Assembly (NCBI GenBank): GCA_026399475.1
Contig: JAPLQY010000112.1
Span: forward strand, 1-63,740
Length of the DNA stretch: 63,740 bases
Reading direction: 5' to 3'
Origin: Rhodocyclales bacterium
GTDB taxonomy: Bacteria > Pseudomonadota > Gammaproteobacteria > Burkholderiales > Rhodocyclaceae
Both the position numbers and the translations under genes were made by a program. The notes beneath the pieces were generated by a model. The model was given only the letters and a program-made list of their open reading frames with translations. It was not told where the DNA came from and ran no database searches. Below, piece after piece: positions 44,216 through 53,346 of the stretch. Positions within the stretch are counted from its first letter, which is position 1; every line of letters begins with the position of its first letter.

Positions 44216-45126
44216 CAATTCGCCGCGCCGCCAGCGCCGTCCGCAGGGGATACCGTCCCCGGCTCCGCCAGAAACATAACTTCCTTCAGCGAGTAATCGC
44301 TGATCAGCGCCACATAGCGCGATGTCATGCCCATGAAGCGCAGGCGATCGGGTCCCGGGACATCGCCCTCCCATTCCAGCCCGTTGCCGAGGTCGCGAAA
44401 ATTCCACGCCTGCATCGCCTTGGCAAATGCCGCCTCGCTGCGCTTGATCGAAATGCGGCAGGCGAACTGGCCGGAAAGCGACACGTCGTCGGCGACGCGG
44501 TCATCCAGCACGACCTTGCCCATGTCCATCTCGATCACCCGATTCACCAGCGCCGAGACTTCATTCAGGCGATGGCTTGAAATCAACATGGTGACGTCCT
44601 CCTGCCGTTCGGCGAGGAGTTCGAAAAATATCTTGCGCGCTTCCGGGTCGAGGTTGGCGGCCGGCTCGTCCATCACCAGCACTTTCGCATCGCGCCCCAG
44701 CGCAATCGCGATCAGCAGCTTCTGCTTCATGCCGCCGGACAGCTTGACGAAGGGACGCGTCAGGATCGGCGCCAGGTCGAGGCCCAGGCGCTGCGCCAGT
44801 TCGTGGATGCGCGCAGGATCGGTACCGCACAGCGCGGCGGAAAAATCGATCAATTGAGCCACCGGCATCTTCAACGGCGGGGGCAGTTGCGGCACGAAGC
44901 CTATCGTACCCAACACCGCAGTGCGCTCCTGACGCGGATCGCGACCGTCGATGGTGACCTGTCCGTCCAGGGTGTATTCACCCAGCAGACAACGGATCAG
45001 GGTGGTCTTGCCGGCACCGTTGGAACCGATCAGCGCAACGCGCTCGGAGAGCCCGATCTCGAGACTGATGTCATCGAGTACGCGCGTCTTGCGAAAGCTC
45101 TTTGAAACATTTGAAAAACGGATCAT
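44215..45126 (-). CDS. nosF: NosF, ABC transporter ATPase for NosZ maturation
   Basis: 303 residues. Walker A is GSNGAGKTT, the signature is KLSGGMKQKLLIAIAL, Walker B is AKVLVMDEPAANLDPEA and the switch His is in LISSHRLNEV. It drives the NosDFY complex from the cytoplasmic side. About 80 C-terminal residues after the ATPase core are variable. Confidence 0.93.
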   Translation of the reverse strand: MIRFSNVSKSFRKTRVLDDISLEIGLSERVALIGSNGAGKTTLIRCLLGEYTLDGQVTIDGRDPRQERTAVLGTIGFVPQLPPPLKMPVAQLIDFSAALCGTDPARIHELAQRLGLDLAPILTRPFVKLSGGMKQKLLIAIALGRDAKVLVMDEPAANLDPEARKIFFELLAERQEDVTMLISSHRLNEVSALVNRVIEMDMGKVVLDDRVADDVSLSGQFACRISIKRSEAAFAKAMQAWNFRDLGNGLEWEGDVPGPDRLRFMGMTSRYVALISDYSLKEVMFLAEPGTVSPADGAGGAAN

Positions 45127-45145
45127 GGTATGCAGTGTGCGTGAT

Positions 45146-46126
45146 TCAAAGCAGCTTGGAAAGGCCCTTGACGTCGAAAGTCAGCGAACCGGTTGGACAG
45201 GTGTCGACACAGAGTCCGCAGCGGGTGCAGTCGGGACCGATCGGAATTTCCGTATCCACGGCGCGGCCCTTGATCACGGTGTCGAGCACGTGGGGAACCA
45301 GACAGACCTTGCGGCAGTCGCCCTCATGGAAACAGCTATCCAGCTTGTACTTGACGCGTACCGGCGAAAAAATGCCGACCACCCCGTAGGTGAGGCCGAT
45401 CGGGCAGGCGTAGCGGCACCAGGCACGACGCGAAAAGAACACCTCGAACACCAGCAGCGCGAGCACCCACAGCAAAGCCAGTCCCGGTCCGTAGATCAGC
45501 GCCCGCGAGACAATACCCGTCGGTGAAATCGCCTCGAACACCGTGTAGCCCGTGGCCAGTGCCAGCACGGCAAACACGATCCACGACAGGGTGCGCAGGC
45601 GGCGATCGATGTTCTGGTCGGTCACCAGCTTCTTCTTGACCAGATAAAGATGAATCTTCTCCGCGCCTTCCGCCAGAAGATGATAAGGGCATACCCAGGA
45701 ACAGAAGGTGCGGCCGCCCAGCAGCAACCAGAGCACGAATACCGTACCCGTGCCGATCACCAGATTGACGATGATGTGCTTGTGGGCCAGCATTACCTGC
45801 AGCGCGGAGTTGAGATCGATCAGGTGGAAGCCGATGAAGCGCGAGGCGGTCAGCGCGCCTTCGAGGATCTGGATATCGAACCAGAACGACACGGTAAACA
45901 GCAGATTCGCGACGATCAGCACCGCCCAGCGCCGGTTGCGCCATGTGTGAACCTTCTTCGCATTTTCGTGGGCGATCATCGCCTCCTGCAACCGCTCCTT
46001 GTTGGTGGCGCGCTTGAGTATGTGAATTTGCTGGGCGCGCTCGGAAATCACCTCCGGTTTTTTGGCCTCGCGGCCGAACATCACCGCGATCTGGTCGAAG
46101 AAGCGCCGTCTGAGAATGGGGTTCAT
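45146..46126 (-). CDS. nosH: NosH (NapH-like membrane iron-sulfur protein)
   Basis: 326 residues with four to five membrane segments. It has the NapH-type loops GGRTFCSWVCPYHLLAEGAEK and RRAWCRYACPIGLTYGV, and C-terminal 4Fe-4S motifs (CRKVCLVPHV, CTRCGLCVDTCPTGS). With NosG it forms a menaquinol-oxidising module that feeds N2O reductase in clade II nos systems, which lack NosR. Here it is separated from nosG by a 148-bp hairpin-rich gap. Confidence 0.9.
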   Translation of the reverse strand: MNPILRRRFFDQIAVMFGREAKKPEVISERAQQIHILKRATNKERLQEAMIAHENAKKVHTWRNRRWAVLIVANLLFTVSFWFDIQILEGALTASRFIGFHLIDLNSALQVMLAHKHIIVNLVIGTGTVFVLWLLLGGRTFCSWVCPYHLLAEGAEKIHLYLVKKKLVTDQNIDRRLRTLSWIVFAVLALATGYTVFEAISPTGIVSRALIYGPGLALLWVLALLVFEVFFSRRAWCRYACPIGLTYGVVGIFSPVRVKYKLDSCFHEGDCRKVCLVPHVLDTVIKGRAVDTEIPIGPDCTRCGLCVDTCPTGSLTFDVKGLSKLL

Positions 46127-46181
46127 AGCTCCTCCGTCCAGCTGCTCGTGCCACGCAAGAACGGGCTCCCCCTCCCTGTGT

Positions 46182-46232
46182 CCCCCGCCAGGCGGGGGAG
46201 GTGACTAGTCACCCCCGCCCACGGGGCGGGGG
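46182..46232. repeat. Tandem GC-rich hairpins between nosG and nosH
   Basis: CCCCCGCC/GGCGGGGG (46182-46198) and CCCCCGCCC/GGGCGGGGG (46212-46232) form two strong hairpins. Between them lies the perfect 12-bp palindrome GTGACTAGTCAC (46201-46212). They belong to the same C/G-rich class seen at 3613 and 22480. Confidence 0.55.
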
Positions 46233-46274
46233 AAGGGGGGTGGGCCGTGAACATTGGGAAGCGACAGCGGAGCT

Positions 46275-47123
46275 TCATGTGTTCCACACCTCCCGCGCGT
46301 CGATGACGATGCAGGTCGGCTCGACGGGGCAGATCATCTCGCAAACACCGCAACCCACGCAGGGCTCATGCACCACCGGCGATTTTCGTTTCGAGCCGTC
46401 CGGCGCGAACACGGTTTCGATGGAAATCGCGCCCTTCACCGGACATTCACGCACGCACAGGTCGCACTCGGCAAGGTCATAGGGATGCTCGCTGATCCCG
46501 ATCGGCTTCCAGCGGTTGACCTCCATGTAGCGCATGCGTCCCTTGAACGACGCGCCGCGTACCTGCCCCTTGAATCCCTTGCCCTGAATCGCCAGACAGG
46601 CTTCCGGACGAGTGAGGCGTGCGACGCCGATGCGCTCGCCGAGATTCAGGGTCGGCTCGGGGTCCTTCTCCTTGGCCTTGAGGATGGGCGCGGCAGCGAG
46701 CTTTGCACCCTTGCGCACACTGAGGAATGCCGGCTTCTTGTAGACCAGCGCGCCGGTCGGACAGGCCAGGATGCACTGCACGGCATCACAGGAAAAATCG
46801 CAGGCCTGCTCGCGTGCATCGATGTAGGGTACGCCGACACCGACACCATCGACCAGATCCGCCAGTTTGATTGCCTGTACCGGGCAGACCTGCACGCATT
46901 GGCCGCACTTGATGCATGAAGCCAGGAAATCCTTTTCGTCCAGCGCTCCAGGCGGCCGCAGCCGCTTTGTCCGGGCGTAAACCATGGGCAGAAAGCCGGA
47001 GAGCGCGGCACCCATCACCCCGCCGGTCAGCAATATGGTGCGCAGCCAGCGGCGGCGCGCCTGCTGCATGCGCTCCCGCGAAAGGGGCGGCTTCGGTGTG
47101 TCCGGTGATTTCGGCTCGCTCAT
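46275..47123 (-). CDS. nosG: NosG (NapG-like periplasmic ferredoxin)
   Basis: 282 residues with an N-terminal RRRWLRTILLTGGVMGAALSG anchor/Tat-like region. Several 4Fe-4S motifs follow: CIKCGQCVQVCPVQAI, CDAVQCILACPTGAL, CDLCVRECPVKGAI and CVGCGVCEMICPVEPTCI. It is the partner of NosH. Its ATG overlaps the nosD stop by 4 bp, confirming one operon. Confidence 0.9.
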   Translation of the reverse strand: MSEPKSPDTPKPPLSRERMQQARRRWLRTILLTGGVMGAALSGFLPMVYARTKRLRPPGALDEKDFLASCIKCGQCVQVCPVQAIKLADLVDGVGVGVPYIDAREQACDFSCDAVQCILACPTGALVYKKPAFLSVRKGAKLAAAPILKAKEKDPEPTLNLGERIGVARLTRPEACLAIQGKGFKGQVRGASFKGRMRYMEVNRWKPIGISEHPYDLAECDLCVRECPVKGAISIETVFAPDGSKRKSPVVHEPCVGCGVCEMICPVEPTCIVIDAREVWNT

Positions 47124-48511
47124 CCTGTCACCTTGCTTGTGATCCGCTGCGGTTTCGTGAAGCGCGGCTTGTCATCCTTCAGCGTCAGTTCCGGTGACGA
47201 AAAAGGCGCCAGCCGCTCGAGAAAATCCAGTAGTTCCATTACCGGCGCCGTCTTGAAAAACCGCGCCGGCGGCATTTCGATCCATATCTGATCCGCATAG
47301 GCATAGAGTTCGTAAGGCGTGTCGCCAATCCCGTTGCCATCACGATCGAAGCCCTCGTAATCATCCCAGTAGTTGCCCCGCCACTCATTGAGGTGCGATG
47401 TGCCGCGCCCCGCCTGCACCACGTTGGTCAAATTGCCTTCGAAAACGTTGTCAGTGACGACATTGCCGCCCAGTTCGCTGGTGAACTTTACCGCGATACC
47501 GTTATAGGCGAAGCGATTATTGCGCACCCAGATCTTGCTGTCGGGCTGGAATGGCGACAGGTCGGAGCCGATGCCGACCGCGCAGTAAATAATCTCGTTG
47601 CCTTCGATTACCGCGTTGCTGGCTTCCTTGAAGCCGATTGCCATGCCGGAAGCACCTGTGGCGTGGGAAATCAGGTTGTTGCGCATTACCCCGCCCTCGG
47701 TGTACATGAAGTAGACGCCGACGGCGTTGTCGTAAAAGCGGTTGCCCTCGACCACATTGTTACTGGCGAACATGAAGTGGATCGAGTAGCGGCTGCGCAT
47801 GCCGACATTGCCGCGAAAGATATTGTTGCTGGAATACCAAGCCACCATATCGCGCGAATCGACGACTTCGTTGCCTTCGATCAGGTTGCGGTCGCTGTAC
47901 CACAGGCGCAAGCCGTCGCCGCGCACGCCCAGATCGCGCGGCTTGGAGCGCACCTTGTTGTTCCTCACAATGCTGTCATTCGACTGCTTGAGGTCGATGC
48001 CAAACAGACAGTTGTCGATGACCAGGTTTTCGATCACGTTGCGGTGACCACGTACATCGAGGCATGAGTCGTCCGTGTCGTGCGAGTCGCCGGAGCCTGT
48101 CAGATGCAGGCCGCGCAAAACGGCACCATCGGTTTCGAGCGAAAACACAGTGCCCCTGTCGCCGGCATCGATCGTGACCTGCCCGCCGCCTTCGATGATC
48201 AGCGGCTTGGTCATCACTACCGGACCCGAGTACGCACCCGGTGGCGGACGCAGGGTCGAACCGGCCGGCGCTGCATCCACCAGGATCTGAAACGGCTTCA
48301 AACCGTGCACGCGCTTGTCGCGCTCATAGAGCGGGTAGGTGGGCTTGGGCCGATCCACTCCAACCCTTGGCGCCGTGGACAAATCAGCGGTCGCCCCCAA
48401 CGCCGGCGGTTTGTCATCGGCCGCGTCGCGGTCGGCCGGACGCGCTACCAGCAGCGATGAGACACCGAGCAGCAAAGCCGGCAGCAAAGCCAGCCAGCGT
48501 TTCAGGTTCAT
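47120..48511 (-). CDS. nosD: NosD, periplasmic beta-helix protein for NosZ maturation
   Basis: 463 residues, longer than common NosD because of about 85 N-terminal residues that precede the repeats. A signal peptide (LALLPALLLGVSSLLVA) is present. The parallel beta-helix CASH repeats are clear (GLHLTGSGDSHDTDDSCLDVRGH, NNIFRGNVGMRSRYSIHFMFAS, NLISHATGASGMAIG), followed by the conserved WRGNYWDDYEGFDRDGNGIGDTPYE. It works with NosFY in copper delivery. It is intact, unlike the second copy at 38717. Confidence 0.93.
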   Translation of the reverse strand: MNLKRWLALLPALLLGVSSLLVARPADRDAADDKPPALGATADLSTAPRVGVDRPKPTYPLYERDKRVHGLKPFQILVDAAPAGSTLRPPPGAYSGPVVMTKPLIIEGGGQVTIDAGDRGTVFSLETDGAVLRGLHLTGSGDSHDTDDSCLDVRGHRNVIENLVIDNCLFGIDLKQSNDSIVRNNKVRSKPRDLGVRGDGLRLWYSDRNLIEGNEVVDSRDMVAWYSSNNIFRGNVGMRSRYSIHFMFASNNVVEGNRFYDNAVGVYFMYTEGGVMRNNLISHATGASGMAIGFKEASNAVIEGNEIIYCAVGIGSDLSPFQPDSKIWVRNNRFAYNGIAVKFTSELGGNVVTDNVFEGNLTNVVQAGRGTSHLNEWRGNYWDDYEGFDRDGNGIGDTPYELYAYADQIWIEMPPARFFKTAPVMELLDFLERLAPFSSPELTLKDDKPRFTKPQRITSKVTG

Positions 48512-48518
48512 GGCCGCT

Positions 48519-49502
48519 TCAGTTCGCCGATGACGTACGCATCTGCCGGCGGCGCAACAGTACCGCCATCATCAGGCAGCCGGATGCCACCAGAAGCAGC
48601 GCATAACCCCAGTAGGGATAGGAGAAGGTCGAGAACTGTGCCACCTTGCCTTCGCCGAACACCGTCGGCATGAAGGGCTTGACCGTAAAGGCACCCCAGG
48701 GATGCATGTTGTGGCCGAAGAACCACAGCCATCCGGCGTAATCGACGACGAAGAAAACCGGAAGCAGGGCGGGAACCAGTGCCAGCAACAGCGAGAAGCC
48801 GGGGATTTTCCAGACTCCCAGCAGGATGATCGCCATTGCGACCACCATCCCGACCATCGACATCTGGGTGGCGAATATCAGATTGGCTTTCCATTTATCC
48901 AGCACTTCAGGCTGATTGAAGAAGGTGCTCGCCTCATGATAATAATGAGCAGCGAAGGCGTCCAATTGGCCCATGACGACCTGATCGATCACCATCCAGA
49001 CGGCGACCGCCGTGAAACCTGCTCCCAGAATCTTCAATTGGGTCTTGCGCTCTGTCGCGAGGAAACCCAACAGCATGACGGCAAACCAGCCGAAGATGAA
49101 CTTCGACAAACGCAACTCCACCGGAGAACCGGTGTCGATCGGATACATCCCCACATAGTGGTTGATGGTGTTCATTTCGTGGACGCAATCGAGGCTCTTC
49201 GCCTCTTTATTCACGTCCTTGTCCTTGTCCAGGATCGGATTGTAGCGAGGCGTGTCTTCACCGACGTCGGCCTGCAGGGTTTCGCTGCCCATGCGGGTAC
49301 CCTTGCCAACCGCCGTGCAACCGTTGAACACCCCGTTGAAGTGAAAGTGGATGCGAATTCCGTCAGGAAAAGCGTCCTTGGGGTAGTTCGGCGCCGTCAG
49401 CGAAACCCACCAGATCGGCGCAAAGTAGGCGGCGATCAAGGCCACCAATGCCACCAGGGTCAGCCCGGTGATCAGCATGTTCTGTTTTTTTTGGTCTTGC
49501 AT
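48519..49502 (-). CDS. nosB: NosB-like membrane protein of clade II nos clusters
   Basis: 327 residues, with an N-terminal membrane segment (LITGLTLVALVALIAAYFAPIWWVSL), a periplasmic stretch of about 100 residues with two Cys (NGCTAVGK and LDCVHEM), and four to five further helices. HHP-type His are found in GHNMHPWGAFTVKPF. The family is found next to nosZ in clade II clusters. Its exact role is not known; a part in quinol or cytochrome electron flow is plausible. Confidence 0.8.
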   Translation of the reverse strand: MQDQKKQNMLITGLTLVALVALIAAYFAPIWWVSLTAPNYPKDAFPDGIRIHFHFNGVFNGCTAVGKGTRMGSETLQADVGEDTPRYNPILDKDKDVNKEAKSLDCVHEMNTINHYVGMYPIDTGSPVELRLSKFIFGWFAVMLLGFLATERKTQLKILGAGFTAVAVWMVIDQVVMGQLDAFAAHYYHEASTFFNQPEVLDKWKANLIFATQMSMVGMVVAMAIILLGVWKIPGFSLLLALVPALLPVFFVVDYAGWLWFFGHNMHPWGAFTVKPFMPTVFGEGKVAQFSTFSYPYWGYALLLVASGCLMMAVLLRRRQMRTSSAN

Positions 49503-49590
49503 TTTGTTCTCTGTTTACTGGGGTGCAAACTGGCCGGAAGCGCCCCGCACCCTGGCACAGGCCAGAGTGCGGAAGCCCCGGATGAGACGC

Positions 49591-50334
49591 TTATTTCTTT
49601 TTGGCGCCCTTCGCCGCAGCACCTGCCTTGCACATGGAGCCGGGCATGGTCAGGCTCGACTGATAGGCAGAGATGGCTACGAGTTGAGCGTTGTCATACT
49701 TCTTGATGATCTTGACCATGTCCGGATTGGCGTTGCGACGCTTGCCGTCACGGATCTCGGTCATCTGGCGCAGCAGATACTTGTAATGCTGGCCGGCCAG
49801 CACCGGGTAGAACTTGTCCTTGACGCCCTCGCCGTTGGCCTTGTGGCATTCGATGCACTCTTTCTCGTACATCGTCTTGCCGTCGGCGACCTGCTTGGCG
49901 GCATCAGCGCCTTCGTACTTGCCGTGGTCAATCGGAATGCACAGGCTCTCGATGTAGGCCGAGACGTTGGCCAGTTCCTGCGCGTCGGTCAGTTCCTTGG
50001 CGAAGGGATACATGGTCGGGTTATCACGCAAGCCGGCGCGAATGTCGGCCATCTGCTTGATCAGCACCGTGGTGTGCTGGCCGGCGAGCTGCGGGAAAGT
50101 ACCGTCAGAACGCCCGGCCCCCGAGGGCAAGTGACAGGCGCCGCAGACCTCGTAGCCTTCCTTGCCAGCCTTGGCAGTGCCCTTCATCTTGAGCGCTTCG
50201 ATCTTCTCGCCTTCCTGGGCGTTCCATTTGTAGTCCTTGGACTCGATGCCGGCCTTCTTTTCCGCCGGGGCCTGGGCCAGCGCCAATGCCGGCAGCAGCG
50301 CGATCGAGAGCGCCAGTGTCAGTGTCTTGTACAT
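49591..50334 (-). CDS. Diheme c4-type cytochrome of nos cluster
   Basis: 247 residues from ATG 50334, signal peptide TLALSIALLPALALAQ. Haem sites are CGACH and CIECH, each in a c4-like half with the conserved LAGQH motif (FPQLAGQHTTVLIKQM and YPVLAGQHYKYLLRQM). It likely carries electrons from NosGH/NosB to NosZ. The C-terminus is Ala/Lys-rich. The following 88 bp to nosB has a weak inverted repeat. Confidence 0.88.
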   Translation of the reverse strand: MYKTLTLALSIALLPALALAQAPAEKKAGIESKDYKWNAQEGEKIEALKMKGTAKAGKEGYEVCGACHLPSGAGRSDGTFPQLAGQHTTVLIKQMADIRAGLRDNPTMYPFAKELTDAQELANVSAYIESLCIPIDHGKYEGADAAKQVADGKTMYEKECIECHKANGEGVKDKFYPVLAGQHYKYLLRQMTEIRDGKRRNANPDMVKIIKKYDNAQLVAISAYQSSLTMPGSMCKAGAAAKGAKKK

Positions 50335-50459
50335 GGTTATTTCCTTCTCAGTATGCAGGGGTCCACTCAATGGTGCCACCACGAACATTAGGGTTCATTG
50401 ATACTCGTCAATTGAACCCAATTTCGGTCACGGGGGGAATACGGGAGTACTTGTTCCGC

Positions 50460-50768
50460 TTACTTGATCTCGGAAAGGTACTTGGCGATTTGCTTCATGT
50501 CCTCGTCGGAAACCAGGTGCATGACGCCTTTCATCGCGGCGGTATTGCCGTTGGCGCGGGCGCCGCTCTTGATATCCTTCATCTGATTCTCGGCGTACTT
50601 GGCGTTCTGCCCGGCCAGCCTGGGATACTCGGGCGTCAGCGGTTTCTTGGCATCCTTGCCGTGACAGGCGATGCAGGTTTTTTCGAGGTACAGGGCCTTG
50701 CCGTCGGCCAGAGCCGGTGTGGCGAAGGAAGCGGCAGCGACGGCCGCGAGAATAAATCCTGGCTTCAT
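50460..50768 (-). CDS. Monoheme c-type cytochrome of nos cluster
   Basis: 102 residues, signal peptide ILAAVAAASFATPALA. It has a single haem site CIACH near residue 35, with LTPEYPRLAGQNAKY, and a Met in GVMHLVSDED as the likely distal ligand. It is in the position of the NosC-type cytochrome after nosZ in clade II clusters and is probably the direct electron donor to the CuA centre. Confidence 0.88.
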   Translation of the reverse strand: MKPGFILAAVAAASFATPALADGKALYLEKTCIACHGKDAKKPLTPEYPRLAGQNAKYAENQMKDIKSGARANGNTAAMKGVMHLVSDEDMKQIAKYLSEIK

Positions 50769-50793
50769 GGTTATTCCTTTTCGTAAAGTAAAA

Positions 50794-50820
50794 CGGGGGG
50801 CAGAGTAACTCCGCCCCCCG
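50794..50820 (-). terminator. Rho-independent terminator/attenuator after nosZ
   Basis: An 8-bp GC stem (CGGGGGGC / GCCCCCCG) with an inner GAGT/ACTC extension is followed on the minus strand by TTTTACTTT. It lies between nosZ and the next nos gene. Confidence 0.72.
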
Positions 50821-50842
50821 GGACCTGCCTTGATCTAGTTAC

Positions 50843-53137
50843 TTACTTGACCTTCTTGGCTCCATTCTGCTCCAGGTAGGTCTTGGCGCGCAAGCCGAGG
50901 TCGGCAGTCTTGACCTGGTATTGCCAGATCTGCTCGGCCCAGAGGTTGGCATTTTCCCAATCCTTCTTGGCGGCAAAGGCTTCATGCTTCTCCTTGAGGC
51001 CCTTGGTCTTGCCCAGCTGGTCGAATGCGTCTTCGACCATGGCTACGACATCCGGGAAGTCCTTGTAATTGACGCTGGTGATGTAGGCCACGACGGAGTC
51101 GATGATCGCCTGCGTGTCGACTACCTTCTTCACCGTTGCCTTGTACTCGGCTTCCGTGTAGCTGCCCTTGGCGAGTGTCGTCGCCTTGGTCGGCTTCCAG
51201 CCCTTCGGCTTGACCAGCAGGTAACCCTGCATCTCAAGGTGCAGCGCCGAACAGAATTCCGTGCAGTAGTACGGATAGACGCCTTCCTTGTCGGCCTTGA
51301 ACTTGAGCGCGACCGTCTTGCCCGGCTCAACCGACGCATGGATGTTGAAGGTCGACACCGTGAAGCCATGGGTCTCGTCCTGCGCACGCTCGAGGTTGGT
51401 CAGGTTGATCGTCACTTCGTCGCCCACTTCGACTTCGATGGTTTCCGGCGTGATGTGCGAACGGATCAGGGTGCCGAATACTTCGACCTTGTTGCCCTTC
51501 CTGACGGTCTTTTCCTGGCCGGCAAGAGTTGCACCCGGATGCGGCTTGTCGGTGCGGCTGTCGGTACCGACCTTGTAGCGCACGGCTGGCTTCAGCTTCT
51601 TGGCATCGATGGCCACGACGTAGTGCGGCTCACCCAGCGGCACCGGCATGTCGTACAGCAACTGCATCTTGTCGCCGCTGATGTCGATCAGCTGGTGGTT
51701 CTGCGGATGCAGCGGGCCGACAGGCACGAAGCGGTCGATCGCCAGCTTGTTCAGCGCGACGAGATACTTGCCGGCCGGCTTGGTCGAATCGCCTTCCATG
51801 GTCATCAGGTGACCGATGTTGTAGTGCACGCTGAGTTTGTCGAGCACCTTGCCTTCGCAGAAGTCCCATTTCGCGACTTGCGAATCCACATACAGGGACG
51901 TGTAGGCGATACAGGGCTTGCTGTCATACTGGGTATGCAGCGGGCCGAGACCCAGCGCTACCTGCGTATGCAGCGTGTCCTTCATGCTGATCACGGGAAT
52001 GCCGTAGGGATCCCTGGATTCGAACTTGCCGGCCTTGATGGCGGCCATGATCTTCTCGAAGGAATAGACGGAAACGTGCGTGTCGAGCTTGCCGGCGACG
52101 ATGATCTTGGTGCCGTCCGGGGTCACATCGACGCCGTGCGGTGACTTGGGTTCCGGAATCAGGAACAGGATACCTTCCTTGATCGCGGTTTCCATCATGA
52201 TCACGTCATGACCGTTGATCTTCTTGGCTTTTCCGGCGGCAACCAGTTCGGCCGCTTTTTTCCAGTTGATCACGTGCATGTAGTCGGTGTCCTTGGCGGA
52301 ACATCCGGCTTCATACGGGGGACGGCCCTTCTCGATGCCACCGACGTAACGCTCGGAGCAGAACGAGTTGGTGAAGGACCAACCTTCCGACGGACCCTTG
52401 CCGGCATCGGAAAGATCCTGCGAGTAAGGCGGCAGTTCGAGCGAGAAGGACTTCTTGGTGTCGATGCGGCCTTCCTTGCGATCGAACTTCCAGTAGGTCA
52501 CGCCGCCACGATACTTCTCGTTGAACTCTTCGAGCGGATAGAACTTCTTGTTCTCCAGCGGAGCAGCATATTGCGCGGCTTCGATCACGTACTCGGTATT
52601 GGTGGTGACAAAGGTGCCACCGTGTTCCGACTTGAAGATCGGATTGACGACGATCTGCTTGGTTTCGAAGTCGCGCAGGTCGATAACGGCAATGCGCGGA
52701 TTGGCCTTGTCGTTGATGAACAGGAACTGGCCGTCGTATTCGCCATTGGTTTCCGACATCGCCGGATGGTGGGTATCGCCCCAGGTGATTTCCTTGCCAT
52801 CGATGCGGCCACCGGCCAGCACCTTCTTCGAGCTTTCGTCGAAGCCATAACCCTGCCAGGGTTCCGGCGTAAACACGCCGATGTACTTCAGAATACGCAT
52901 CGACGGAACGGCATAAACAATGACCTGACCTGACTGACCACCTGAACTGAAGGCGACAAATTCATCGCGCTTGCCGGTAGGCACATAGGTCTTGGCCGCG
53001 GCCAGCAGATCCTGCTGGCTCAAACCACGCTGTTTCAGCACATCCTGCAGGCTGTCGGCCGACCAGACTGCGGTCGCCGCGAGCCCCATTCCGGCCGCCA
53101 GCAGCAGCGAGGTGGCTTGCTTGTTAAACTGCTTCAT
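50843..53137 (-). CDS. nosZ: Nitrous oxide reductase, Sec-exported (clade II)
   Basis: 764 residues from ATG 53137. The signal peptide (NKQATSLLLAAGMGLAATAVWSAD) has no twin-Arg motif, which marks clade II. The propeller has the CuZ-site His clusters, including GDTHHPAMS, EHGGTFV, and GPLHTQYD and GPLHPQNH further on. The C-terminal cupredoxin has the CuA motif CTEFCSALHLEMQG (C-x3-C-x3-H-x2-M), preceded by ETHGFTVSTFNIH. It reduces N2O to N2 in the periplasm. A terminator follows it, and RegA-type and FNR-type sites lie upstream. Confidence 0.96.
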   Translation of the reverse strand: MKQFNKQATSLLLAAGMGLAATAVWSADSLQDVLKQRGLSQQDLLAAAKTYVPTGKRDEFVAFSSGGQSGQVIVYAVPSMRILKYIGVFTPEPWQGYGFDESSKKVLAGGRIDGKEITWGDTHHPAMSETNGEYDGQFLFINDKANPRIAVIDLRDFETKQIVVNPIFKSEHGGTFVTTNTEYVIEAAQYAAPLENKKFYPLEEFNEKYRGGVTYWKFDRKEGRIDTKKSFSLELPPYSQDLSDAGKGPSEGWSFTNSFCSERYVGGIEKGRPPYEAGCSAKDTDYMHVINWKKAAELVAAGKAKKINGHDVIMMETAIKEGILFLIPEPKSPHGVDVTPDGTKIIVAGKLDTHVSVYSFEKIMAAIKAGKFESRDPYGIPVISMKDTLHTQVALGLGPLHTQYDSKPCIAYTSLYVDSQVAKWDFCEGKVLDKLSVHYNIGHLMTMEGDSTKPAGKYLVALNKLAIDRFVPVGPLHPQNHQLIDISGDKMQLLYDMPVPLGEPHYVVAIDAKKLKPAVRYKVGTDSRTDKPHPGATLAGQEKTVRKGNKVEVFGTLIRSHITPETIEVEVGDEVTINLTNLERAQDETHGFTVSTFNIHASVEPGKTVALKFKADKEGVYPYYCTEFCSALHLEMQGYLLVKPKGWKPTKATTLAKGSYTEAEYKATVKKVVDTQAIIDSVVAYITSVNYKDFPDVVAMVEDAFDQLGKTKGLKEKHEAFAAKKDWENANLWAEQIWQYQVKTADLGLRAKTYLEQNGAKKVK

Positions 53138-53210
53138 GTTTGTCTCTCCCATTCCGGTTGATACGTCGTTGGCACAGCTTCCGATGCGTTTCTTACTACC
53201 TGATCACCGC

Positions 53211-53242
53211 TGCGACACTTCGCCGCTGCGACAATATGCCGC
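53211..53242. promoter_or_regulatory. Two tandem RegA/PrrA-type sites upstream of nosZ
   Basis: TGCGACA-CTTC-GCCGC (53211-53226) and TGCGACA-ATAT-GCCGC (53227-53242) directly abut. Both match the YGCGRCR-Nx-GNCGC consensus known for RegA/PrrA regulators. regA and regB lie about 0.6 kb away. Confidence 0.65.
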
Positions 53243-53272
53243 ATATTTGACGCCGGAACAGGCCGTTAGGGC

Positions 53273-53286
53273 TTGACGTAGGTCAA
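53273..53286. promoter_or_regulatory. FNR/Dnr-type box between nosZ and the gene at 53347
   Basis: TTGAC-GTAG-GTCAA is a perfect core dyad. For the rightward gene, TATTCA (53312-53317) is a possible -10. For nosZ the box lies 143 bp from the ATG, so a promoter near 53238 is possible. Confidence 0.7.
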
Positions 53287-53346
53287 CTTTCTGCAATGCA
53301 TCAATCGGCCCTATTCAGACATAACCCGCGCTATGGAGGCTCGGTC

